DNA of 64,000 nucleotides from Polaribacter pectinis (GTDB taxonomy: Bacteria; Bacteroidota; Bacteroidia; Flavobacteriales; Flavobacteriaceae). The notes under the pieces are model-generated. The model was not told the origin of the DNA and did no database searches. It saw nothing but the letters and a program-made list of their open reading frames with translations. Positions 53,041 through 63,576 of the stretch are shown here, one piece after another (positions within the stretch are counted from its first letter, which is position 1; every line of letters begins with the position of its first letter). The translations under genes and the position numbers were made by a program. Location: contig NZ_CP060695.1 of assembly GCF_014352875.1 (NCBI RefSeq), positions 1,767,501 through 1,831,500 of the forward strand. The letters run 5' to 3'.

Positions 53041-54681
53041 ATGAAAAAAATATTCTTCGTTTTCTTGTTTTCTATGTCAATGCTTTTCAGCTGTAAGCCT
53101 AAAGAAAAAACCACTAAAAAACCAAAGTTAGTTGTAGGAATTGTTGTAGACCAAATGAGGTATGACTATTTAACTCGCTTTGCAGATAGATATGGAAAAG
53201 ATGGTTTTAATAGAATTTTAAAGAATGGTTTTTCTTTAGAAAACGCACATTATAATTATATACCAACTTATACAGCAGTTGGTCATACTTCTATATTTAC
53301 AGGAACTACACCAAGTAATCACGGAATCATTTCAAATAACTGGTATGACAAGTTCTTAAAAAAGTCTATTTATTGTGTAGATGATAATAATTATAAAACT
53401 GTTGGAAACGAAGGTACTTATGGCCAAAAATCGCCATTTAGATTATACACAACAACCATAGCAGACCAATTACATTTATCTCAAAACATGAATGGTAAAA
53501 CAATTGGAATTTCAATAAAAGATCGTTCTGCAATTTTACCAGTTGGTCATTCAGCAAATGGAGCGTATTGGTATGATGGAGGTAATTACAATACGTTTAT
53601 TTCTAGTACTTTTTACATGGATGAGCTTCCGCAATGGGTAAAAGATTTTAATGCAAACAATAAAGCAGATGAATATTTAAATACTCCATGGACAACCTTA
53701 TATGATATTAAAACATATAGCCAAAGTAGAGCAGATGACAATATTTTTGAAGGGAAGTTTAAAGGACAAGAATCACCTACTTTTCCTAAAGATTTAAAAG
53801 AATTAAGAAAGAAAAATGGAAACTTTTCTTTAATAAAAGCTATTCCTGCCGGAAATACTTTAACAGCAGATTTTGCAAAAGCAGCTATTATTGGTGAAAA
53901 TTTAGGAAAATCTGATTATACAGATTTGTTAACTGTTAGTTTTTCTTCAACAGATTATGTTGGTCATAAATATGGTGTGGCTGCAGTAGAAACAGAAGAC
54001 ACTTATTTAAGGTTAGATAAGGTTTTGGCAGATTTCTTTCAATTTTTAGATGCACAGGTTGGTAAAGACAACTATACCCTATTCTTAACTGCAGATCACG
54101 CAGCTGTTCATGTTCCCTCTTATTTGCAATCTTTAAAAATTCCTGCTCATTATTTTGATGTAAAAAAGTTTAGAGAATTTATTTTAGAAGTTACTAAAAA
54201 ATATTTCAATTCGGTGGAGTTGATTGAAAACGTTTCTAATTATCAAATATTCTTAAATAAAGAAAAAATTGAAACTTTAGGTTTAAATTTAAATACTGTT
54301 GCGCAAAAATTAGCTGATGAGGTTTTAAATTTCGATGGAGTTTACAAAGCTGTAACTGCAAGAACTTTACAAACAACATCTTTTACAGATGGTATTTTAA
54401 ACTCACTTCAAAATGGATATAATCAAAAATTTTCTGGTGATGTTTTAATGATTCCTTATCCAGCAACTTTAATTTATTCTAATAAAGGTACCAGCCATGG
54501 TTCTGGGTATTCTTATGACACACACGTTCCAATAATTTTCTATGGAAATGGGATTAAAAAAGGTTCTTCAGCAAAAAAATATGAAATTATAGATATTGCT
54601 CCAACAATTTCTAATTTATTAAAAATTGAAGCACCAAATGGTACTTCTGGAAAAGTAGTTGAAGAGGCTTTAGACAATTAA
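53041..54681 (+). CDS. pafA: Alkaline phosphatase PafA-type lipoprotein
   Basis: 546 residues. The signal FFVFLFSMSMLFSCKPKEK has a lipobox. VVGIVVDQMRYDYLTRFADR begins the alkaline phosphatase superfamily fold, and YTAVGHTSIFTGTTPSNHGI holds the Thr nucleophile of PafA enzymes. Zinc ligands are in FSSTDYVGHKYGVAAVE, FLTADHAAVHVPS and SYDTHVPIIFYGNG. PafA releases phosphate from monoesters and is phosphate-insensitive in studied flavobacteria. Co-transcribed with a small lipoprotein 2 bp downstream. Confidence 0.93.
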   Translation: MKKIFFVFLFSMSMLFSCKPKEKTTKKPKLVVGIVVDQMRYDYLTRFADRYGKDGFNRILKNGFSLENAHYNYIPTYTAVGHTSIFTGTTPSNHGIISNNWYDKFLKKSIYCVDDNNYKTVGNEGTYGQKSPFRLYTTTIADQLHLSQNMNGKTIGISIKDRSAILPVGHSANGAYWYDGGNYNTFISSTFYMDELPQWVKDFNANNKADEYLNTPWTTLYDIKTYSQSRADDNIFEGKFKGQESPTFPKDLKELRKKNGNFSLIKAIPAGNTLTADFAKAAIIGENLGKSDYTDLLTVSFSSTDYVGHKYGVAAVETEDTYLRLDKVLADFFQFLDAQVGKDNYTLFLTADHAAVHVPSYLQSLKIPAHYFDVKKFREFILEVTKKYFNSVELIENVSNYQIFLNKEKIETLGLNLNTVAQKLADEVLNFDGVYKAVTARTLQTTSFTDGILNSLQNGYNQKFSGDVLMIPYPATLIYSNKGTSHGSGYSYDTHVPIIFYGNGIKKGSSAKKYEIIDIAPTISNLLKIEAPNGTSGKVVEEALDN

Positions 54682-54683
54682 TA

Positions 54684-55088
54684 ATGAAAACAATTAAGTT
54701 ATTAGTTGCACCAGTAATTTTTACATTATTATTATTTTCTTGTTCAAATGAAAATGATTTAGAAGATAGAATTATTGGCAAGTGGAAAATGACCGAAAAA
54801 TATGATGGAAACACTAAAGTGGATTTAGGCTGCAGTGAGTATTACTATTCAGAATTTAGAATATTATTTGGTAAATATGAAACTTTTTCTAGTTATATCG
54901 ATTTTGAACAAACACCTCAAGAATGTAAAAGTAGTTCCGCTTTAAGAAGTTGGAGGAAAAGTAATTTTGGTTATGAATTATTTGATTTCCCTAATGAAAT
55001 TTTATATGTTGCTTATTTTGAAGCTGATAATTTAATTATTGAAGCAACTCAATTACCATATAAATTTATATACCGAAGATTTAATTAA
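54684..55088 (+). CDS. Lipocalin-like small lipoprotein
   Basis: 134 residues. Lipoprotein signal LLVAPVIFTLLLFSCSNEND, then RIIGKWKMTEKYDG, the GxW strand of lipocalin-like domains. Cysteines in DLGCSEYYYS and PQECKSSS could form a disulfide. Function unknown. It follows pafA by 2 bp and overlaps the convergent PrsW gene by 4 bp. Confidence 0.75.
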   Translation: MKTIKLLVAPVIFTLLLFSCSNENDLEDRIIGKWKMTEKYDGNTKVDLGCSEYYYSEFRILFGKYETFSSYIDFEQTPQECKSSSALRSWRKSNFGYELFDFPNEILYVAYFEADNLIIEATQLPYKFIYRRFN

Positions 55089-55765
55089 GTTACATCTTTA
55101 AAAACAGAGTTATTTTGATGCCTTTTTATCGCTTTTCTAGAAAGAACAATTCCAATAATTAAAGAGACAAAAGCTCCTATAGAAATTCCAGGAATAAAGT
55201 TGATAAATAAAAAGAAATCATAAGCTCCATGGAAAATAGTTGCGAATAAAAGGCCCGTTAAATTCAAAACAATTCTATTGTTAGAAAATTTAGCTTTTCC
55301 CATAAAATATCCCATTAAAATAGCAAAAGTTGCGTGTGCAGGCACTGCTGTAAATGCTCTTAAAAACCCTGTTGCTGCTCCATATTGAAAAACATATAGA
55401 ACATTTTCTAAAGCGGCAAAACCCATAGAAACCATTACTGCATATACTATTCCGTCAAAAGGTTCATTAAACTCTTTATTTTTCTGTGCGTAAAATTTAA
55501 CGATTAAATATTTAGAAAATTCTTCTACCAAAGCAACTACAAAAAATGCTTGTAGAAACTGCTGTAGAATACTTTTAGCATCTGTTAACGGAATTAACTT
55601 TGACGCAAAAATTCCTAAAATAAAAGTAATTAAAATACTTGCAGTTGCACCTAATAAAAAATTCTTAAATAAAAACCCAATAGGTTCTTTCTCAAATTTA
55701 TCTTTAAAATAAATATACAGAATAATAATAGTTACTGGTGCAACAGCAAGGAGAAGTAAATTCAT
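55085..55765 (-). CDS. PrsW-family intramembrane metalloprotease
   Basis: 226 residues, seven or eight membrane segments. The three metal-site motifs of the family are VALVEEFSKYLIVKF (EExxK), AVPAHATFAILMGYFMG (HxxF) and IFHGAYDFFLFINF (HxxxD). PrsW cleaves anti-sigma factors in Bacillus; the target here is unknown. The start codon gives a direct membrane entry with no leader. Monocistronic. Confidence 0.9.
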   Translation of the reverse strand: MNLLLLAVAPVTIIILYIYFKDKFEKEPIGFLFKNFLLGATASILITFILGIFASKLIPLTDAKSILQQFLQAFFVVALVEEFSKYLIVKFYAQKNKEFNEPFDGIVYAVMVSMGFAALENVLYVFQYGAATGFLRAFTAVPAHATFAILMGYFMGKAKFSNNRIVLNLTGLLFATIFHGAYDFFLFINFIPGISIGAFVSLIIGIVLSRKAIKRHQNNSVFKDVT

Positions 55766-55817
55766 ACAGTAAATATATCAAAAAAGACTTTTTGATAGTA
55801 CTAGCTTATCAATTAAT

Positions 55818-56750
55818 TTATGCTTTTGGCAAAAAGACTTCTGCCATCATACAACGTGCACTTCCACCACCACAGGTTTCTATAGTTTCTAAAGAGCTCG
55901 AAATAATTTTACAGTGGTTATTTATTTTTGCAACCTGACTTTGTGTTAGAGAATCGTGTGCAGCTTTACTCATTACTAAAAACAACTCATTATTTTCACC
56001 TTTTACTTGTAGCATATTACCTGCAAAACTATGCATTTGTTCTTCAGTAATTTCAATAATTTGTTTTCCATCTTCTTTTAAATGTTTTAAAACATTTTTC
56101 CTTTCTTGCTTATCGTCAATCGTGTCTAAACAAATAACCGCAAATGTTTCTGCAACGCACATCATAACATTTGTGTGGTAAATAGCTTCTCTTTTGCCTT
56201 CTACTGTTTGGTTTGCTATAAAAACTACTGGTGTATATTCAAAATCCTCACAAAACTCTATAAATAATTCTTCGTCTGCTCTTGCGGATAGAGCACAATA
56301 AGCTTTTCTATTTACTCTGTCTAAAATAATACTTCCTGTAGCTTCAAGAAATATATCTGCTTCTTCAGCTGAAGTGTAATCGACAATATTTTCTATTATA
56401 AAACCTTCATTTTCTAAAGTTTCTAAAATATCTTCTCTTCTTTCTGAACGTCTATTTTCTGCAAACATTGGGTAAATACCAACGGTACCATTTTCATGAA
56501 AAGAAATCCAATTATTTGGAAAAACAGAATCTGGTGTATCAAATTTATCTGTATCAGAAACAACAACCACATTTACTCCGTAACTTTTCAATTTAAAAAC
56601 ATAAGCATCAAACTCTTCTTGAGCTTTGGCATTTATTTCAGCATTTTTTAAAGCTAAATCTTCTTGAAAATAGTTATTTACAGCAGTTTGCTCATTCTTC
56701 CTAAAATTTATAGGACGAATCATTAAAATGGTATTTGTAGTTTGTTGCAT
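55818..56750 (-). CDS. ctlX: Citrulline utilisation hydrolase CtlX-type amidinotransferase-fold enzyme
   Basis: 310 residues, pentein fold. ILMIRPINFRKNEQTAVNNY starts the domain, DSVFPNNWISFHENGTVGIY is the conserved CtlX block, and AIYHTNVMMCVAETFAVIC holds the catalytic His. ETCGGGSARCMMAEVFLP at the C-terminus carries the nucleophilic Cys. CtlX acts on citrulline in Francisella; the reaction here is inferred from family resemblance. Another pentein enzyme lies 134 bp upstream on the same strand. Confidence 0.82.
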   Translation of the reverse strand: MQQTTNTILMIRPINFRKNEQTAVNNYFQEDLALKNAEINAKAQEEFDAYVFKLKSYGVNVVVVSDTDKFDTPDSVFPNNWISFHENGTVGIYPMFAENRRSERREDILETLENEGFIIENIVDYTSAEEADIFLEATGSIILDRVNRKAYCALSARADEELFIEFCEDFEYTPVVFIANQTVEGKREAIYHTNVMMCVAETFAVICLDTIDDKQERKNVLKHLKEDGKQIIEITEEQMHSFAGNMLQVKGENNELFLVMSKAAHDSLTQSQVAKINNHCKIISSSLETIETCGGGSARCMMAEVFLPKA

Positions 56751-56884
56751 TTAAATTTAATTTATCCGCAAAATTATGCATTTTTAAGTACACTTTATTA
56801 TCAATGTCAAATATAATTTGATTTGAATTTTTAAAACTCAATATAGTTAACTAATAATAAAGAAAATTTGAAATAAATAAAAAA

Positions 56885-57799
56885 CTAATCTCTAATTAAA
56901 GGCATTGTAGAACAACGTAACAAACCTTCTTGCTTTGCTATTTCTGCATAAGGAACTTCCTCAACAGTAAATCCATTTTCTCTTAACCAAGAATTTAGTC
57001 TTGTAAAGTTTTTTTCTGAAATGATAACATCTTCAGAAATTGAAAAAACATTACTATTCATGTTGTACATTTCTTCTTTAGTGATTTCAAAAACATTTTC
57101 TTTTCCAAAGAAATTCAACAACCACTCATATTCTTTTTCAACTAAAAATCCGTTTTTATGAAGTATGGCCTTGTCTTTTCCTATGGGTTGAAAACAACAA
57201 TCTAAATGCAGTGCATTTTCTTTTGGGTCAGTGTTATCTTTTCTTAACTCGAAAGATTTCACAGTTTTATCAGGAAATAATTCTTGTAAAGCTATTACTG
57301 CATCTATATTTGTACGAGCTGTTATATGGTCTGAATAATCTTCTCCAGAATAAGTTCCTACAAAAATATAATCATTCCAAGGCATTACATCTCCACCTTC
57401 TACATGGCATTCTTCTGGTAGCTTGATAATATTTTCTGGTTCAATTTTAGAAATAACATGATTAATTGCGTCTATTTCTTGATCTCTATCTGGTAATATA
57501 TTTGCTTTTACCAATTTATCATCAATAACAAATGCTATATCTCTAGAAAAAATTTGATTGTAATTCTCAATCACTTTTGGCCTAAAAACGTCTACATTAT
57601 ATTTTTTAAGAACAGCTTCAACAGCATCCATTTCCGAAATCATATCTTCTTCTTTTGGGTATGTTCCAGCAATTACATGTTGTACACTTTTAGGATCGTA
57701 ACAATCTTCAACTTTTGGTACTCCTCCATTACTTTCTGCTGTTCCTAAAACAACAGCTCTTAATCTAGAAGTTTCGTTTTTAATATTGAGTTTTAACAT
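56885..57799 (-). CDS. Arginine deiminase / dimethylargininase-family protein
   Basis: 304 residues, pentein fold. RLRAVVLGTAESNGGVPKVE and FSRDIAFVIDDKL start the domain. HVEGGDVMPWNDYIFVGTY is the EGGD substrate-carboxylate block, ALHLDCCFQPIGKDKAILHK contains the His, and EGLLRCSTMPLIRD the C-terminal Cys nucleophile. The substrate (arginine, methylarginine or another guanidine) cannot be decided from sequence. It sits between ctlX and gltA on the same strand. Confidence 0.85.
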   Translation of the reverse strand: MLKLNIKNETSRLRAVVLGTAESNGGVPKVEDCYDPKSVQHVIAGTYPKEEDMISEMDAVEAVLKKYNVDVFRPKVIENYNQIFSRDIAFVIDDKLVKANILPDRDQEIDAINHVISKIEPENIIKLPEECHVEGGDVMPWNDYIFVGTYSGEDYSDHITARTNIDAVIALQELFPDKTVKSFELRKDNTDPKENALHLDCCFQPIGKDKAILHKNGFLVEKEYEWLLNFFGKENVFEITKEEMYNMNSNVFSISEDVIISEKNFTRLNSWLRENGFTVEEVPYAEIAKQEGLLRCSTMPLIRD

Positions 57800-57813
57800 A
57801 TGTAAAGCGATAA

Positions 57814-57842
57814 AAAAAGCTTCATGAAATATGAAGCTTTTT
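57814..57842 (-). terminator. Rho-independent terminator of gltA
   Basis: Stem AAAAAGCTTCAT / ATGAAGCTTTTT around GAAAT, 23 bp downstream of the gltA stop codon. Confidence 0.85.
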
Positions 57843-57865
57843 GTTTATGTAAAAATAATTAAAAA

Positions 57866-59152
57866 TTATCTATTGTCTATTGTTTTAAATGGTCTTAAGT
57901 TTTCACCAGTATAAATTTGTCTTGGTCTACCAATTGGTTCTTTCCCTAAACGCATTTCTTTCCATTGTGCTATCCAACCTGGTAAACGTCCCATTGCAAA
58001 CATAACAGTAAACATTTCTACAGGAATATTCATTGCTCTATATATGATTCCTGAATAAAAATCTACGTTAGGATACAATTTTCTATCTACAAAATAAGGA
58101 TCATTTAAAGCTTCTTGCTCTAAACCTCTTGCGATATCTAAAATAGGATCTTCGATACCTAAATCTTTTAAAACTTCATCTGCAGCTTTTTTAATAATTT
58201 TTGCTCTTGGATCAAAATTCTTGTATACTCTATGTCCAAAACCCATTAATCTAAAAGGGTCTGACTTGTCTTTGGCTTTAGCCATGTATTTTTTTGTATC
58301 TCCACCATCAGCTTTAATTGCTTCCAACATTTCTAACACTGCTTGGTTTGCACCTCCATGAAGTGGTCCCCAAAGTGCAGAAATTCCTGCTGATAATGAT
58401 GCAAATAAACCTGCGTGAGAAGAACCTACAATTCTTACTGTAGAAGTAGAACAGTTTTGCTCATGATCTGCATGTAATATTAATAATTTATCTAATGCAT
58501 CTTTTATTATTGGATTCATTACATAATCTTCATTAGGTTCTTCGAACATCATTTTCATAATATTCTCTACATAACCTAAAGATTTAGAACCATAATTTAA
58601 TGGTAATCCTTTTTGCTTACGCATTGTCCAAGCAACTAGAACTGGAAACTTTGCCATTATTTTAACGATGGCATTGTACATTTCTTCTTCTGAATCTACA
58701 TTAACAGAAGATGGGTTAAATGCTGTTAAAGCACTTGTTAATGAAGATAAAATACCCATTGGATGCGCCGTCTTTGGAAAAGCATCTAATATTTTTTTAA
58801 TATCATCATCTACAACAGATTTTGTTTTAATATCTGCATGAAATTTATCTAACTGTTCTTTAGTTGGTAAATCTCCAAAAATTAATGCATAAGCAACTTC
58901 TAAAAAATCTGCTTTTTCTGCTAATTCTTCAATTGAATATCCTCTATATCTTAAAATTCCTTTTTCACCATCTAAAAAAGTTATTGCACTTTCACAAGAA
59001 CCTGTATTCTTATACCCTGGATCTATAGTAATAACACCGTTTGTAGCTCCTCGCAAAGACTTAATATCTATTGCTACTTCATTTTCCGTTCCTTTTATAA
59101 GTGGAAATTCGTATGAATTTTCTCCTATTTGTAATTTAGCTATATCTGACAT
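57866..59152 (-). CDS. gltA: Citrate synthase
   Basis: TCA-cycle enzyme condensing oxaloacetate and acetyl-CoA. 428 residues, the hexameric type II length. DPGYKNTGSCESAITFLDGE is near the start. ILHADHEQNCSTSTVRIVGS holds one catalytic His, WGPLHGGANQAVLEML another, and LMGFGHRVYKNFDPRAKII the Asp/Arg region. WIAQWKEMRLGKEPIGRPRQ is the C-terminal pattern. Monocistronic with its own terminator. Confidence 0.97.
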   Translation of the reverse strand: MSDIAKLQIGENSYEFPLIKGTENEVAIDIKSLRGATNGVITIDPGYKNTGSCESAITFLDGEKGILRYRGYSIEELAEKADFLEVAYALIFGDLPTKEQLDKFHADIKTKSVVDDDIKKILDAFPKTAHPMGILSSLTSALTAFNPSSVNVDSEEEMYNAIVKIMAKFPVLVAWTMRKQKGLPLNYGSKSLGYVENIMKMMFEEPNEDYVMNPIIKDALDKLLILHADHEQNCSTSTVRIVGSSHAGLFASLSAGISALWGPLHGGANQAVLEMLEAIKADGGDTKKYMAKAKDKSDPFRLMGFGHRVYKNFDPRAKIIKKAADEVLKDLGIEDPILDIARGLEQEALNDPYFVDRKLYPNVDFYSGIIYRAMNIPVEMFTVMFAMGRLPGWIAQWKEMRLGKEPIGRPRQIYTGENLRPFKTIDNR

Positions 59153-59263
59153 TTATAATGATTTTTTAGATTCCCACGAAGATACCAAATTTTAAAGAAT
59201 TTTAAAATGAGTTCTAATAGTTTTTTAAAATTTTAAAATAACATTAACTTATTATACGTTAAG

Positions 59264-59300
59264 ACAAAAAAAAGCCTCATAAAAATGATTTATGAGGCTT
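59264..59300 (-). terminator. Rho-independent terminator of eno
   Basis: Stem AAGCCTCATAAA / TTTATGAGGCTT (59272-59283 with 59289-59300) with an AATGA loop and a T-run on the minus strand. Confidence 0.87.
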
Positions 59301-59320
59301 CAATATTAATAAGTTTAAAC

Positions 59321-60622
<1,302 letters not shown>

Positions 60623-60662
60623 TTAATTAATGTTTTCTTAATTTAGTGTTGCTAATTTACAA

Positions 60663-60688
60663 AAAACCACTCTTTTGGGAGTGGTTTT
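60663..60688 (-). terminator. Rho-independent terminator of carA
   Basis: Stem AAAACCACTC / GAGTGGTTTT around TTTTGG. The 12-bp palindrome GAAAACGTTTTC (60703-60714) lies between it and the carA stop codon. Confidence 0.8.
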
Positions 60689-60732
60689 AAATAGTTACTT
60701 ACGAAAACGTTTTCAGTTATACTGTTAGTCGT

Positions 60733-61854
60733 TTAGGAAACTGATACTTTTTTACTATTCTTAATGTTCTTTATAAATTCATCGAATAAATATTCTGAAT
60801 CATGTGGTCCAGGACTAGCTTCTGGGTGATATTGAACAGAAAAAGTATTTTTATCTTTAATTCTAATTCCTGCTACTGTATGGTCATTTAAATGAACATG
60901 TGTAATTTCTATATTTTCATTTGCTTCTGCTTCTTCTCTATTAATAGCAAAACCATGATTTTGAGAGGTAATTTCTCCTTTACCAGTTAACAAGTTTTTT
61001 ACTGGATGATTAATTCCTCTATGACCATTATGCATTTTATAAGTAGAAATATTTTGCGATAATGCAATAACCTGATGTCCTAGACAAATACCAAATAAAG
61101 GTAAATTTCTTTTTATGATTTCTTTAGCAACTTCTTGAGCTTCTTTTAGTGGTTCTGGATCTCCAGGTCCATTTGAAATAAAATATCCATCTGGATTAAA
61201 ATTTGATAAATCTTCAAATGAAGAATTATAAGGGAATACTTTTATGTAAGCTCCCCTTTTTGCTAAATTTCTTAAAATATTTTTTTTGATACCAATATCT
61301 AAAGCAGATATTTTAATTTCAGCTTTTTCATCACCAACAAAATATGGTTCTTTAGTAGACACTTTAGATGCTAACTCTAATCCTTCCATACTTGGTACTT
61401 TGGCTAGTTGATCTTTTAATGCTTCAATATTGTCAATTTCAGTAGAAATAATTGCATTCATTGCTCCATTATCTCTAATATATGCTACTAAAGCTCTTGT
61501 ATCAACATCAGAAATAGCTACTAAATTATGTTTAGTAAACCAATCTTTTAAATTTCCGTCTGAATCTACCCTAGAATGTGTAAAACTAAAATTTCTACAA
61601 ATTAATCCTGATATTTTAATTCCATCAGATTCTACTTCATTATCATTTACTCCATAATTACCTATATGAGCATTTGTTGCTACCATTAACTGTCCAAAAT
61701 AAGATGGATCTGTAAAAATTTCTTGATAGCCTGTCATACCTGTATTAAAACAGATTTCTCCTGTAGATGTTCCTTCAATACCAACAGATTTTCCATAAAA
61801 AATTGTTCCGTCTGCTAATAAAACTAAAGCTTTTTTGCGTGTTTGATATTTCAT
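60733..61854 (-). CDS. carA: Carbamoyl-phosphate synthase small subunit
   Basis: Glutaminase subunit supplying ammonia for carbamoyl phosphate (pyrimidine and arginine synthesis). 373 residues. The N-terminal domain has ALVLLADGTIFYGKSVGIEG and EICFNTGMTGYQEIFTDPSY. The C-terminal class I amidotransferase has FGICLGHQVIALSQN with the nucleophilic Cys and SVQYHPEASPGPHDSEYLF with the His/Glu pair. carB is not adjacent. It lies downstream of rplQ with its own -7 box. Confidence 0.97.
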   Translation of the reverse strand: MKYQTRKKALVLLADGTIFYGKSVGIEGTSTGEICFNTGMTGYQEIFTDPSYFGQLMVATNAHIGNYGVNDNEVESDGIKISGLICRNFSFTHSRVDSDGNLKDWFTKHNLVAISDVDTRALVAYIRDNGAMNAIISTEIDNIEALKDQLAKVPSMEGLELASKVSTKEPYFVGDEKAEIKISALDIGIKKNILRNLAKRGAYIKVFPYNSSFEDLSNFNPDGYFISNGPGDPEPLKEAQEVAKEIIKRNLPLFGICLGHQVIALSQNISTYKMHNGHRGINHPVKNLLTGKGEITSQNHGFAINREEAEANENIEITHVHLNDHTVAGIRIKDKNTFSVQYHPEASPGPHDSEYLFDEFIKNIKNSKKVSVS

Positions 61855-61886
61855 TGATAGTTGTTGTGTTTGCTTTTGTGTTGATG

Positions 61887-61894
61887 CAAAAATA
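61887..61894 (-). promoter_or_regulatory. -7 box (TATTTTTG) of carA
   Basis: Exact TAnnTTTG match on the minus strand, 33 bp before the carA start codon and just downstream of the rplQ terminator. Confidence 0.55.
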
Positions 61895-61898
61895 TAAA

Positions 61899-61930
61899 AA
61901 AAGGGATAAACGTAAACGCTTATCCCTTTT
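61899..61930 (-). terminator. Rho-independent terminator of the rpsD-rpoA-rplQ operon
   Basis: Stem AAAAGGGATAA / TTATCCCTTTT (61899-61909 with 61920-61930), followed by T-rich sequence on the minus strand, 26 bp after the rplQ stop codon. Confidence 0.87.
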
Positions 61931-61955
61931 ATATAATTTAAAAAATTTTCATTTC

Positions 61956-62429
61956 TTATTCTTCAGATTTTTCTTCTGTTGCAGTTGTTTCTACTTGAGC
62001 TGAATCAGCTTTCTTGCTTCTTCCTCTACGAGTAGTTTTCTTTGCTTTTGTTCCTTTAGGATTATAGATTTCGTTATAATCAACTAATTCTACCATTGCC
62101 ATAGGAGCATTATCTCCTTGACGGTTTCCTAATTTGATAATACGTAAATATCCTCCTGGTCTGTCTGCTACTTTTACAGAAATTTCTTTAAATAATTCTG
62201 TAACTGCAAATTTATCACGTAAAGAAGAAAATACAATACGTCTGTTGTGAGTTGTATCAGTTTTAGACTTTGTAATTAATGGTTCTGCAAATACTCTTAA
62301 AGCTTTTGCTTTTGCCACTGTTGTGTTAATACGCTTGTGCTCTATTAAAGAACAAGTCATATTAGCTAACATCGCTTTTCTGTGCGAAGTTGTTCTTCCT
62401 AAATGATTGTGTTTTTTTCCGTGTCTCAT
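61956..62429 (-). CDS. rplQ: 50S ribosomal protein L17
   Basis: 157 residues. [20 protein letters not shown] is the L17 start, with [20 protein letters not shown] and [20 protein letters not shown]. The C-terminal extension ([18 protein letters not shown], then an acidic end) is longer than the E. coli protein (127 aa), as usual in Bacteroidota. Last gene of the alpha operon here. Confidence 0.98.
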   Translation of the reverse strand: MRHGKKHNHLGRTTSHRKAMLANMTCSLIEHKRINTTVAKAKALRVFAEPLITKSKTDTTHNRRIVFSSLRDKFAVTELFKEISVKVADRPGGYLRIIKLGNRQGDNAPMAMVELVDYNEIYNPKGTKAKKTTRRGRSKKADSAQVETTATEEKSEE

Positions 62430-62489
62430 GACGCTTGTTTTATTCTTTCATCTTGCATCTACCCATTTTGAGGAGCAAAATATGAAAGG

Positions 62490-63482
62490 TTAATCTCTAT
62501 CTAATTTGTATTTTGTTAAATCCATTCCGAAATTTAAACCTTTAACAATAACTAATTCTTCTAGTTCTGTTAATGATTTTTTACCGAAGTTACGGAACTT
62601 CATTAAATCGCTTTTGTTAAAGGAAACTAAATCTCCTAATGTATCTACTTCTGCAGCTTTTAAACAATTTAAAGCTCTTACAGATAAATCCATATCGATT
62701 AATCTAGTTTTTAATAACTGACGCATGTGTAATGATTCTTCATCATATGTTTCAGTTTGTGCAATTTCATCTGCCTCTAAAGTGATACGCTCATCAGAGA
62801 ATAACATAAAGTGGTGGATTAATATCTTTGCAGCTTCAGTTAAAGCATCTTTAGGATTGATTGATCCATCAGTATCGATATCGAAAACTAATTTTTCATA
62901 ATCCGTTTTTTGCTCTACACGAAAGTTTTCGATTGCATACTTTACATTCTTAATTGGCGTGTAAATAGAATCTGTAAAGATTGTTCCTATTGGTGCTGAA
63001 GCTTTTTTATTTTCTTCTGCAGGTACAAATCCTCTACCTTTTTCTATAGTAATTTCTGCATTTAACTTTACAGATTTATCCATGTTACAGATTACTAAAT
63101 CTGGATTCAATACTTGAAAACCAGAAATAAATTTCTGTAAATCTCCTGCAGTAAACTGCTCTTGACCAGATACAGATACAGAAACTGTTTCTCTGTCTGT
63201 ATCTTCAATTTGTTTCTTAAAACGAACTTGTTTTAAGTTTAAGATAATTTCTGTTACATCTTCTACGATACCACTAACTGTAGAAAACTCATGCTCTACA
63301 CCATCTACTCTTAATGATGTAATTGCAAATCCTTCTAAAGATGATAAAAGTACTCTTCTTAACGCATTTCCAACCGTTAAACCAAAACCTGGTTCTAAAG
63401 GTCTGAACTCAAATCTACCAGAAAAATCTGTAGATTCTATCATTATAACTTTATCGGGCTTTTGAAAATTTAAAATTGCCAT
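62490..63482 (-). CDS. rpoA: RNA polymerase alpha subunit
   Basis: 330 residues. The assembly domain has [20 protein letters not shown] and [20 protein letters not shown]. The C-terminal domain contacting DNA and activators (residues about 250-330) has [20 protein letters not shown] and [20 protein letters not shown]. Normal length. It is 94 bp downstream of rpsD and 60 bp upstream of rplQ on the same strand. Confidence 0.98.
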   Translation of the reverse strand: MAILNFQKPDKVIMIESTDFSGRFEFRPLEPGFGLTVGNALRRVLLSSLEGFAITSLRVDGVEHEFSTVSGIVEDVTEIILNLKQVRFKKQIEDTDRETVSVSVSGQEQFTAGDLQKFISGFQVLNPDLVICNMDKSVKLNAEITIEKGRGFVPAEENKKASAPIGTIFTDSIYTPIKNVKYAIENFRVEQKTDYEKLVFDIDTDGSINPKDALTEAAKILIHHFMLFSDERITLEADEIAQTETYDEESLHMRQLLKTRLIDMDLSVRALNCLKAAEVDTLGDLVSFNKSDLMKFRNFGKKSLTELEELVIVKGLNFGMDLTKYKLDRD

Positions 63483-63576
63483 ATTTCTTCTTTTTAATTG
63501 TTATTTAGTTGCGCGATTTATAAGTTTGAAGAAGTACAAATAAATCCTTTGGCTAAATACCAATGTGAATAATTTA

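Noticed and set aside
60703..60714. 12-bp palindrome GAAAACGTTTTC after carA
   Set aside because: A single copy with no promoter nearby; too little to claim a regulator site.
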